A stretch of 7,478 nucleotides of DNA, taken from Thioalkalivibrio sp. GTDB taxonomy: Bacteria > Pseudomonadota > Gammaproteobacteria > Ectothiorhodospirales > Ectothiorhodospiraceae. The notes below the pieces were generated by a model, which saw nothing but the letters and a program-made list of their open reading frames with translations, ran no database searches and was not told the origin of the DNA. The position numbers were made by a program, and so were the translations under genes. This document shows, piece after piece, positions 1 to 6,014 of this stretch; position 1 is the stretch's first letter, and each line of letters opens with the position of its first letter. The stretch lies in NCBI GenBank assembly GCA_007136145.1, contig SLHN01000130.1, forward strand, positions 1 through 7,478, read 5' to 3'.

Positions 1-176
1 ACGACATATTTCAGGGCCACCGGCACGGCTACATTGGCGAACTTGGCCAGCGCCATCAGGCCGAGGGCGAGAAACAACCGACCCCGAAACTCCGAAAGGT
101 AAGGTAGCAGACTGCTGATGATGCGCCAGTTCACCGCCCCTTCGGGCGCGTCGACGAGCGATGCGTGCCCACGCAT
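1..176 (-). CDS. ABC transporter, fused permease/ATP-binding protein, N-terminal fragment (heavy-metal/Atm1-like exporter)
   Basis: Reading the minus strand from an ATG at 176 gives 58 open codons that run off the left edge of the window. The peptide begins MRGHASLVDAPEG, then has VNWRIISSLLPYLSEFRGR, then a hydrophobic stretch LFLALGLMALAKFANVAVPV. This layout, a short polar N-terminus, an 'LLPYL..FRGR' amphipathic piece and a first membrane helix containing 'LAKFANVAVP', resembles the start of half-size ABC exporters that fuse six membrane helices to an ATPase, especially the Atm1/heavy-metal exporter group thought to move glutathione-linked or Fe-S-related compounds. The ATPase part lies outside the window, so substrate and even subfamily are inference. 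A GGGG run about 9 bases before the ATG (186-189 on the plus strand, read in reverse) can serve as ribosome binding site. The gene is transcribed divergently from recQ. Confidence 0.72.
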   Translation of the reverse strand, partial: MRGHASLVDAPEGAVNWRIISSLLPYLSEFRGRLFLALGLMALAKFANVAVPVALKYV

Positions 177-216
177 GGCAGAATCCCCGGTTTCGAAAAG
201 TGCTGAAGGCGGCACA

Positions 217-256
217 CTGTAGGTGCGGCCGCTGCCCCGGTCCAGTGAGCCTACAG
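217..256. promoter_or_regulatory. Inverted repeat in the divergent recQ/ABC-transporter intergenic region
   Basis: CTGTAGG at 217-223 is matched by its exact reverse complement CCTACAG at 250-256, with 26 bases between. A nested alternative pair is CACTG (215-219) and CAGTG (243-247). The region lies between two divergent starts (176 and 332), where an operator or a 5' UTR hairpin would be expected. Seven matching bases can arise by chance, and I found no convincing -35/-10 pair here on either strand, so a regulatory role is only a suggestion. Confidence 0.22.
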
Positions 257-320
257 GTTCACGCGGATTGCGATCGTTGGCATTCGGTGGTGACCAGACA
301 GTGCAAACGTTCCAGGGAGA

Positions 321-325
321 GGGAG
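321..325 (+). promoter_or_regulatory. Ribosome binding site that sets the recQ start
   Basis: GGGAG lies 6 bases upstream of the ATG at 332. This favours 332 over the upstream in-frame start at 161, which would place the recQ start inside the divergent transporter gene. A second purine-rich stretch (AGAGGAG, 341-347) precedes an in-frame GTG at 356, so initiation there is a minor alternative. Confidence 0.55.
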
Positions 326-331
326 ACGACG

Positions 332-2272
332 ATGTGGGAAAGAGGAGAAGAGATCGTGGCTACGCGGTTGGCCGGCGTTGATCCGCTGCTTGAAGCCGGC
401 CGGGAAAGCAATTCCGCCCGACCTGGAGGCGGTGGCGCGCACGACGGTGGCGATCCGCAGCGGATCCTGGCCGAAGTCTTCGGCTATCCCGAGTTTCGGG
501 ACACGCAGCGCTCCATCATTGATTGCCTGATCGATGGGGGCGACGCACTGGTGTTGATGCCCACGGGCGGCGGCAAGTCCCTGTGCTATCAGATACCCGC
601 ATTGGTGCGTCCGGGCTGCGGGGTCGTCATCTCGCCGCTGATTGCGCTGATGCAGGACCAGGTCGCGGCACTGCGCCAGAGCGGCGTACGCGCGGCGTCG
701 CTGAACTCGGCGCAGCCCGCGGCCGCCATTCAGGCCACGGAGCGCGCCTTGCTCGCGGGCGAGCTCGATCTGGTCTACGTTGCACCGGAGCGGCTGGTGT
801 TGCCACGTACTCTGGACCTGTTCGAGCGCAGTGGAATCGCGTTGTTTGCCATCGATGAAGCGCATTGCGTGTCGCAATGGGGGCACGACTTCCGGCCGGA
901 GTATATCCAGCTCTCGATCCTGGCGGAACGCTTTCCCGGGGTGCCGCGCATTGCGCTGACGGCGACCGCGGACGGGCCGACGCGCCGCGAGATCGTTACC
1001 CGGCTGCGCCTGGAACAGGCGCGGCAGTTCATCAGCCCGTTCGATCGTCCGAACATCCGCTACCGCATCGCCCAGTCCGATGCCGGCGGTGGTAGCGCGC
1101 GGAATCGTCTGTTGCGGTTCATCCGCGACGAACATTCCGGCGAGGCCGGGATCGTCTACTGCCTCTCGCGCAAACGCGTCGATGCCATCGCCGATTGGCT
1201 GAGTGCTCAGGGCGTGCTGGCGTTGCCGTATCACGCTGGAATGACGGCGGCCGAGCGCGAGCGTAATCAGACGCGGTTCCTGAAGGAGGAGGGGGTGGTG
1301 ATGGTTGCAACCATTGCCTTCGGTATGGGTATCGACAAACCGAACGTGCGGTTCGTCGCGCACCTGAACCTCCCCAAGAGCGTCGAGGCCTATTATCAGG
1401 AGACCGGGCGCGCGGGGCGCGACGGACTGCCGGCGGACGCCTGGATGCTTTATGGCCTGCAGGATGTGATCACCCTGCGCCAGATGCTGGAGCAGTCCGG
1501 GGCCGATGATGGGCACAAGCGCATCGAGCGGCACAAGCTCGAAGCCATGCTCGGCCTGTGTGAACTCACCACTTGCCGGCGCCAGGCGCTGCTCGCGTAT
1601 TTCGGCGACGATCTTCCGGAACCTTGCGGCAACTGCGACACCTGTCTCGATCCGCCCGCCACCTGGGATGCGACAGAACCGGCGCGCAAGGCGCTTTCCT
1701 GCGTGTACCGGACGGGCGAGCGTTTCGGCGTGAACCACCTGATCGACGTTCTGCGCGGGAAGAGGAATGAACGCGTGCAAGGTTTGGGTCACCATCGCCT
1801 GACTACCTTCGGTATCGGCGCGGACATCGAAATCGCCGAATGGCGCGGCATATTCCGGCAACTGATCGCCCGCGGCCTGCTGCGCGTGGATGTCGAAGGC
1901 CATGGCAGCCTGAAGCTGGATCAATCCTGTCTTCCGCTACTGCGGGGTGAGTCAACATTGCAACTGCGCCGAGAAACCCGCGCCGCGAGTCCGGTGCCGG
2001 CGCGTTCGGCGCACAAGCGGGTTGCGGCCAGCGATTTCGACCCCGAGGATCAGGCCTTGTGGGAGGCCTTGCGGGCTTGCCGCCGGCGCCTGGCGGATGC
2101 CCAGGGTGTGCCTCCCTACGTGATATTTCATGATTCCACCTTGGCCGACATGGTGAATATTGCACCGGTAACTCAAGACGAGCTGTCCGAGGTATCCGGG
2201 GTGGGTATGGCGAAACTGGAACGCTATGGGGACGAATTCCTTGCGGTAATACGTGGGCATTTGGGGCTATAG
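332..2272 (+). CDS. recQ: ATP-dependent DNA helicase RecQ
   Basis: A 3'-5' superfamily 2 helicase that unwinds forked, recombined and structured DNA in RecF-pathway repair. From the ATG at 332 it has 646 residues. Motif 0 (FGYPEFR..Q) is at about 50-60, Walker A PTGGGKS at 77-83, DEAH at 175-178 followed by the aromatic-rich loop CVSQWGHDFRPEY, TATA at 210-213, motif IV (IVYCLSRKR) near 274, motif V (FGMGIDKPNVRF) near 330 and QETGRAGR at 356-363. The zinc-binding cysteines are C415, C432, C435 and C438, with the same 17/3/3 spacing as E. coli RecQ. An RQC winged helix follows (about 444-545; LRGKRNERV), then an HRDC domain (about 568-646). All key residues are intact. Against E. coli RecQ (about 609 residues) there is a roughly 29-residue extra N-terminal segment rich in Gly, Ala and Arg. 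DUF3581 follows after 33 bp on the same strand, suggesting co-transcription. Confidence 0.97.
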   Translation: MWERGEEIVATRLAGVDPLLEAGRESNSARPGGGGAHDGGDPQRILAEVFGYPEFRDTQRSIIDCLIDGGDALVLMPTGGGKSLCYQIPALVRPGCGVVISPLIALMQDQVAALRQSGVRAASLNSAQPAAAIQATERALLAGELDLVYVAPERLVLPRTLDLFERSGIALFAIDEAHCVSQWGHDFRPEYIQLSILAERFPGVPRIALTATADGPTRREIVTRLRLEQARQFISPFDRPNIRYRIAQSDAGGGSARNRLLRFIRDEHSGEAGIVYCLSRKRVDAIADWLSAQGVLALPYHAGMTAAERERNQTRFLKEEGVVMVATIAFGMGIDKPNVRFVAHLNLPKSVEAYYQETGRAGRDGLPADAWMLYGLQDVITLRQMLEQSGADDGHKRIERHKLEAMLGLCELTTCRRQALLAYFGDDLPEPCGNCDTCLDPPATWDATEPARKALSCVYRTGERFGVNHLIDVLRGKRNERVQGLGHHRLTTFGIGADIEIAEWRGIFRQLIARGLLRVDVEGHGSLKLDQSCLPLLRGESTLQLRRETRAASPVPARSAHKRVAASDFDPEDQALWEALRACRRRLADAQGVPPYVIFHDSTLADMVNIAPVTQDELSEVSGVGMAKLERYGDEFLAVIRGHLGL

Positions 2273-2305
2273 TGCAGCCGTTCTTGCCGAATTCGGGAGT
2301 TACAC

Positions 2306-3037
2306 GTGACTGAAGACACCTTCCTGCAGCCTTTCCACAAGATCCGCGATGGACAGGTGCTTATCACTCCGGAACAGGCCAGCCGCTTCGCCAAGGAGGT
2401 GGCCGGGGATTTCAACCCGATCCACAATCCCGATTCGCGGCGGTTCTGTGTGCCCGGCGACTTGCTGTTCGCCCTGGTTCTTGCGCGCTACGGCGTCAGT
2501 GCCCGCATGCATTGCCGCTTCGTTGGTATGGTGGGGGAGGCAGTGCCGCTGAATTTCCCGGAAGCTCCCGGATCCCGGTTCGCGATCACCGATTTTCGCG
2601 GCAAGAGCTACCTGGAGGTCGAGCGCGAAGGCCCGGTGGTGAGCGACCCCTACACCATCGAAGCCCTGACGCGCAGTTACGTGGCCTTTTCGGGCCAGAA
2701 CTTTCCCCATGTGCTCGTGCCCCTTATGGAACAGCACCAGGTAATGGTCAACCCGGCACGGCCTCTGGTCATTTACGAAAGCATGTCGCTGGAGATCCAG
2801 GCCCCGGTCGGGGTTCTGACCGAGACCGTGCAGCCGCTGCTCGGCAATGCCGCAATGACGGTGGATGGGAAACGCGGCGATGTGCGGCTGGACTACGCCC
2901 TGACGGTCGATGGTGAGCCGTACGCGACCGGAAGCAAGAACCTGGTTCTGAGTGGGTTGCGCGCGTACGACGCGCACACGGTGGAGCAATTGGTGCGGGA
3001 ATACGCGGGTTGGAAAGCCGCGTACGAGGTTGCCTGA
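2306..3037 (+). CDS. DUF3581 family protein, possible hotdog-fold hydratase-like protein
   Basis: A 243-residue cytosolic protein without signal peptide or membrane helix. It starts at GTG 2306, with GGGAG at 2295-2299 and a 6-base spacer. I recognise it as DUF3581, an uncharacterised family of about this length. Residues 27-63 read RFAKEVAGDFNPIH, then VPGDLLFALVLARYG. This closely follows the hydratase-2 motif of MaoC/PhaJ-type hotdog enzymes (R-specific enoyl-CoA hydratases), where the Asp of GD and the His of NPxH form the catalytic pair. Both are present here (D35, H40) with the same five-residue spacing. Residues about 66-95 (MHCRFVGMVGEAVPLNF) fit the next hotdog strands. The C-terminal half (about 120-235), with strand-like segments such as YESMSLEIQAPV, could be a second hotdog unit. 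Family membership is fairly sure; fold and activity are inference. The gene is 33 bp after recQ, and nothing in it suggests a direct role in DNA repair. Confidence 0.85.
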   Translation: MTEDTFLQPFHKIRDGQVLITPEQASRFAKEVAGDFNPIHNPDSRRFCVPGDLLFALVLARYGVSARMHCRFVGMVGEAVPLNFPEAPGSRFAITDFRGKSYLEVEREGPVVSDPYTIEALTRSYVAFSGQNFPHVLVPLMEQHQVMVNPARPLVIYESMSLEIQAPVGVLTETVQPLLGNAAMTVDGKRGDVRLDYALTVDGEPYATGSKNLVLSGLRAYDAHTVEQLVREYAGWKAAYEVA

Positions 3038-3075
3038 AAGCGCTTGCGACCCAGATGATGCAGGGCGCACACGGC

Positions 3076-3183
3076 GCGCACCCTTTCGGTGCGTAATGCC
3101 GAGGACCGACTCGCGTCTGAAGCACCATCGCGGTGCATCCGTGCCGGAACCGTCCGGCGGACGCACCCTGCGAAGTGGTCCGC
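3076..3183 (+). other. Hairpin-rich non-coding gap upstream of the degenerate EAL gene (possible structured leader or 3' end)
   Basis: The 192-base gap 3038-3229 has no convincing gene, but it contains clustered dyads. GCGCACC/GGTGCGT flanks a 5-base loop (3076-3094). GCACC/GGTGC flanks a 5-base loop (3122-3136). GCCGGA/TCCGGC flanks a 4-base loop (3143-3158). GCGGAC (3157-3162) can pair with GTCCGC (3178-3183); this competes with the previous hairpin for bases 3157-3158. The ACGCACC string recurs at 3161-3167. No run of T follows any stem, so these are not standard intrinsic terminators. They may be a 5' leader structure for the EAL gene, a Rho-dependent 3' end for recQ-DUF3581, or simply a consequence of high GC. 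I could not match a known riboswitch class, including the c-di-GMP ones. Confidence 0.3.
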
Positions 3184-3229
3184 AACTTGCAGTGCAGGCG
3201 GGAGGCCAGGAAGCCGAGGAAGCCTGAAG

Positions 3230-4267
3230 ATGCTGGTAGTGCGTTTGAGTGGGGACGATGTACCCAAGAGTTGGAACCGCTGGGGCCGCCCCCTGAGCCG
3301 GGACTCGAACCGGATCTGGGCGTTCGCGTTGCCGACGTCGATGGATCTTGCCGACCTGGTCGAGGCACTGGTGGGCGAGACACCGCCCCAGATCCTGGCC
3401 GACTGTCTGGCCGCTTGGGTCAATCCCGATTTCGACGGACGCCTGTCACTCTCCGTGCTGGATGAACTGGAACCACTGAGTGTGCTGCACACACGTCTGC
3501 ACGAGCCTTGGGTCATGGGGGAGCTCGGTGACCTGGTGCGGCCTGGATTCCAGGCGATCGTTGCCTTGTCGGGTGACGGCGATTTGCTCGGATACCAGAT
3601 GCAGTGTCAGTTGGCACACCCTGACCGCGGTCCCATCACTGGCCATGAGTTCTATCAACTGGCGCGCAACGCCCGGCGGCTCGCGGCGGTGGAGCAGGCT
3701 TGCCAGATCAGTGCCTTGGTGCGGAAATCGGAGTGCCTGCCCCGGGGCGTTCCCGTGTTCATTGGCGCCAGCCCCCAGTCACTGCTGCGGCAGGATCTGC
3801 ATCGCCACCCATCCTACACCTGTTTGGAACGCCTCGGCCTGGATCCCGCCGACGTAGTGATCGAGATTGCCCAGCGTGGCCTTGTCGATGACATCGAAGC
3901 CCTGGTCCACGGTTGTGGGCTGCTGCGCGGCATGGGCTTCCGGATTGCGCTGGGCGAGGTGGGTGCCGGCCTCGGCCAGGTCGGACTGATCGCAAGTCTG
4001 GAGCCGGAGTTCGTTCGCCTGGATACCGGCCTGGTCCGCGAAGCGCGCTTTTCAGGCCCCGTGGCCTCCCTGCTCGATGGTCTCGTCGCTACCGCGCGCA
4101 GTCTTGGAGCCGCGACGGTTGCCGATGGTATCAACGAGCCAGGTGACCTGCGGCTTTGCCGCGAGTTGGGTATCGACTACGGTCAGGGGAATGCCATCGG
4201 GCCCTGCACGGAGGTCCCCAGCGCTCCGATGCCGTTGTCCGCGCTCGGCCACTTGCCAACGAGATAG
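3230..4267 (+). CDS. Degenerate EAL-domain protein, probably catalytically inactive
   Basis: A 345-residue protein from ATG 3230, preceded by GAGGA (3216-3220) at 9 bases. Residues 1-94 match nothing I recognise. Residues about 95-335 follow the EAL (c-di-GMP phosphodiesterase) domain in order: PGFQAIVAL (for FQPIV), FIGASPQSLL (for VNxSPxxL), VIEIAQ (for ExTE), GFRIALGEVGAG (for ALDDFGTG), FVRLD (for xKxD), TVADGI (for AEGVE) and GIDYGQGNAIGP (for G...QGYxxxxP). The active site is broken. The EAL Glu is Q123, the metal-binding Asn is G179, the first Asp of DDFG is G242 and the second is E243. The Lys is R263, and the two Glu of AEGVE are D299 and N302. Only E212 and Q319 look conserved. It should therefore not hydrolyse c-di-GMP and may act by binding a ligand or a protein, as the inactive EAL protein YdiV does. 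There is no signal peptide or membrane helix. dacB follows on the same strand. Confidence 0.85.
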   Translation: MLVVRLSGDDVPKSWNRWGRPLSRDSNRIWAFALPTSMDLADLVEALVGETPPQILADCLAAWVNPDFDGRLSLSVLDELEPLSVLHTRLHEPWVMGELGDLVRPGFQAIVALSGDGDLLGYQMQCQLAHPDRGPITGHEFYQLARNARRLAAVEQACQISALVRKSECLPRGVPVFIGASPQSLLRQDLHRHPSYTCLERLGLDPADVVIEIAQRGLVDDIEALVHGCGLLRGMGFRIALGEVGAGLGQVGLIASLEPEFVRLDTGLVREARFSGPVASLLDGLVATARSLGAATVADGINEPGDLRLCRELGIDYGQGNAIGPCTEVPSAPMPLSALGHLPTR

Positions 4268-4299
4268 CCGCTTGCGCAACATGTGCCGAAACTCGTTTC

Positions 4300-4306
4300 G
4301 GAGGAG
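4300..4306 (+). promoter_or_regulatory. Strong Shine-Dalgarno sequence with an in-frame TTG start upstream of dacB
   Basis: GGAGGAG, the best ribosome binding site in this region, lies 7 bases before TTG codons at 4314 and 4317 that are in frame with dacB. The ATG at 4362 has no comparable site. Either dacB begins at TTG with a longer N-terminus, or this site serves another short reading frame, or it is chance. Confidence 0.4.
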
Positions 4307-4361
4307 TGCGGACTTGTTGCGTAAAGGGTACGAAAGCGCGGGTGTGGCACGTTCATGGTCC

Positions 4362-5861
4362 ATGGTGGTCGCAGGAACGCGAGCTCCCCTGGCCATCTGG
4401 CGCGGGAATCACGGCAGTGGGTCGGTTGTCCAGCGCCTGCTGGGCGTTGGAATTCTGTTGCTCGGGTCGCTGGGTCCCGCCGGCGCGGTGGCGTCGTTTG
4501 CGCTGCTGCCGGAGCCTCTGCAGCAGGCGGTGCGTGCGCAGAACCTACCCCCCGACGCAGTCGGGCTGTGGGTGCAGCGGGTCGGCGATCCAGCCCCGCT
4601 GGCGCAACTCAATCCACGCACGTTGTTCAACCCTGCGTCGACGGTCAAACTGGCCACTACTCTGGCGGCTTTGTCCGAATTGGGCCCGAGCCACGTATGG
4701 ACTACCGAAATCCATGCCACCGCGCCGATTCGTGGCGGGGTGCTGAGGGGGGATCTCGTCCTGCGTGGCAGTGGTGATCCAGGCATGGTCAGCGAGGAAC
4801 ACTGGCGTATGCTCGGGGCGCTCAGGCGCACCGGATTGCGGCGTATCGAGGGCAACGTGTTGCTTGATACCAGCCACTTCCACATCCTGCGGGAGGATCC
4901 GGGTGAGTTCGATGGTCAACCACTGCGCGCCTACAATCAGCCCCCACATGCGCTGCATGTGAACGGCAGTGCGCTGCGGTTCCACGTATTGCCCGATTCG
5001 GAGGGTCGCGGGGTGCGGATCGAGGCGGACCCGCCGCTTCCAGGACTCGAGATCGTAAACGAGCTGCGTGGGGTACAGGGCAACTGCGGCGGCTGGCAGC
5101 GTGGCATCCGTTATGAAGTGGACAATGGCCCAGGCCGATCGCGGGCGATCTTTTCCGGTAACTATCCGGTGAATTGCGGTGACTACGCATTGTTGCGCAC
5201 GGCTATTGCACCGGAGGCCTACAATCGCGAGCTGTTTCGGCTGCACTGGACGCAATGGGGTGGCGAGCTGGCTGGCGATGTGCGCTACGGAGTGCTGCGG
5301 GGCTTGGACGGTCCGCCGCTGCTCACGCACGAGTCGCGACCGTTGGGCGAGATCATTCGGGTAGCCAACAAGTGGAGTTCGAACGTGGTCGCGCGGCACC
5401 TGGCCCTGACCCTGGGCGCGGAACGGTTCGGTGCGCCGGCAACGGTGGAGAAGTCCCGGCAGGCGATTTACGAGGTGTTGGCGGAGCTTGGAGTCGATGT
5501 CGGTGGCATGATTATCGACAACGGTTCTGGCCTCAGTCGCCATGCGCGAATGACTCCGCAACAACTGGCACAGATGCTCCAGGCCGGATGGGCCAGCCCA
5601 TGGCGCGCGGAGTTCGTTTCGTCGCTGGCGATTGCCGGTCTCGATGGGACGCTGCGCCGGCGCTTTACCGACGGTCCGGAGACCGGGCGAATGCATCTGA
5701 AGACCGGGCATCTCAATGAAGTGTCGGCGGTGGCCGGGTATGTCCGCAATCGTGGTAACGAGGACGTGATGGTCGTGCTGCTGGTCAATCACGCGAATGC
5801 ACACCGCGGTGCTGGCGCGAATCTTCAGGAGGCCGTGCTGCGCTGGGTGCACGGCCTCTGA
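4362..5861 (+). CDS. dacB: D-alanyl-D-alanine carboxypeptidase/endopeptidase, PBP4 type (peptidase family S13)
   Basis: A class C low-molecular-mass penicillin-binding protein that trims stem pentapeptides and cleaves D-Ala-meso-DAP cross-links in periplasmic peptidoglycan. From ATG 4362 it has 499 residues (E. coli DacB about 477). A signal peptide is visible: a basic segment ending in QR, a hydrophobic core LLGVGILLLG and a likely cut after AVA at residue 44. The three serine-transferase motifs are intact: STVK (S93 nucleophile, K96), SSN (339-341) and KTG (447-449). Family landmarks GSGDPGM (136-142) and DNGSGLSRHARM (386-397) are also present. The long stretch between STVK and SSN holds the extra domains typical of S13 enzymes; two cysteines there (about C242 and C272) could form a disulfide. 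The start is uncertain: TTG 4314 has a better ribosome binding site but gives an unusually long n-region, and ATG 4281 is also in frame. It follows the EAL-like gene after 94 bp and may share its transcript. Confidence 0.94.
   Translation: MVVAGTRAPLAIWRGNHGSGSVVQRLLGVGILLLGSLGPAGAVASFALLPEPLQQAVRAQNLPPDAVGLWVQRVGDPAPLAQLNPRTLFNPASTVKLATTLAALSELGPSHVWTTEIHATAPIRGGVLRGDLVLRGSGDPGMVSEEHWRMLGALRRTGLRRIEGNVLLDTSHFHILREDPGEFDGQPLRAYNQPPHALHVNGSALRFHVLPDSEGRGVRIEADPPLPGLEIVNELRGVQGNCGGWQRGIRYEVDNGPGRSRAIFSGNYPVNCGDYALLRTAIAPEAYNRELFRLHWTQWGGELAGDVRYGVLRGLDGPPLLTHESRPLGEIIRVANKWSSNVVARHLALTLGAERFGAPATVEKSRQAIYEVLAELGVDVGGMIIDNGSGLSRHARMTPQQLAQMLQAGWASPWRAEFVSSLAIAGLDGTLRRRFTDGPETGRMHLKTGHLNEVSAVAGYVRNRGNEDVMVVLLVNHANAHRGAGANLQEAVLRWVHGL
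5829..5858 (+). terminator. Perfect 10-bp GC-rich hairpin over the dacB 3' end
   Basis: GAGGCCGTGC (5829-5838) and GCACGGCCTC (5849-5858) are exact reverse complements around a 10-base loop, ending just before the dacB TGA (5859-5861). No T-run follows, so it is not a textbook intrinsic terminator. It could still mark a transcript end or protect the mRNA 3' end. It lies within codons for EAVLRWVHGL, so coding constraint is an alternative explanation. Confidence 0.35.
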
Positions 5862-5950
5862 GCGTGACGATGATGGCTTCATGAGCCCATGGGCGACGCC
5901 GGTTCCGCGATCGCCCCGGGCTCCGTATTGTGCCGCCCGCCGTGGGTGAT

Positions 5951-5979
5951 TTGGCGGTGCCGTTGCCGACCGTTACTAT
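5951..5979 (+). promoter_or_regulatory. Candidate sigma70 promoter for mrp-dcd
   Basis: TTGGCG (5951-5956, 4 of 6 matches to the -35 consensus) and TACTAT (5974-5979, 4 of 6 to the -10 consensus) are separated by exactly 17 bases. Transcription would start near 5986, leaving a leader of about 29 bases before the mrp ATG. The rest of the gap 5862-6014 holds a GCCCATGGGC palindrome (5885-5894) and no gene that I can support. Confidence 0.5.
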
Positions 5980-6014
5980 GCGCGCACTAACCAAACACAG
6001 GGAAGCAGTCAACC

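Noticed and set aside
161..331. Upstream extension of recQ to 161
   Set aside because: The added residues are Cys/Arg-rich and unlike RecQ. They would overlap the start of the divergent transporter gene, and the ribosome binding site supports 332.
251..1924. 557-codon open frame on the minus strand opposite recQ
   Set aside because: It lies wholly antisense to an intact, well-conserved recQ. Its translation is rich in Arg, His, Gln and Ala with no recognisable motif, as expected for a GC-rich shadow frame.
2300..3166. 288-codon open frame on the minus strand opposite the DUF3581 gene
   Set aside because: It mirrors the DUF3581 gene almost exactly and shows no family motif. The plus-strand gene has a ribosome binding site and a family match.
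3089..3229. Upstream extension of the EAL-like gene to GTG 3089
   Set aside because: The added residues look like translated non-coding sequence and cover the hairpin region. ATG 3230 has a good GAGGA site.
3038..3229. c-di-GMP (GEMM-type) riboswitch upstream of the EAL-like gene
   Set aside because: The characteristic conserved core and tetraloop-receptor arrangement are not visible, and the hairpins do not fit that architecture.
3298..3313. tRNA T-arm look-alike on the minus strand (GGTTCGAGTCCCGG)
   Set aside because: The string resembles a tRNA T-arm, but no matching acceptor stem, anticodon arm or D-arm is found around it. It lies inside the EAL-like coding sequence, so it is coincidence.
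4545..5882. 445-codon open frame on the minus strand opposite dacB
   Set aside because: It is antisense to dacB, which has all catalytic motifs. The translation shows no domain, so it is a codon-bias shadow.
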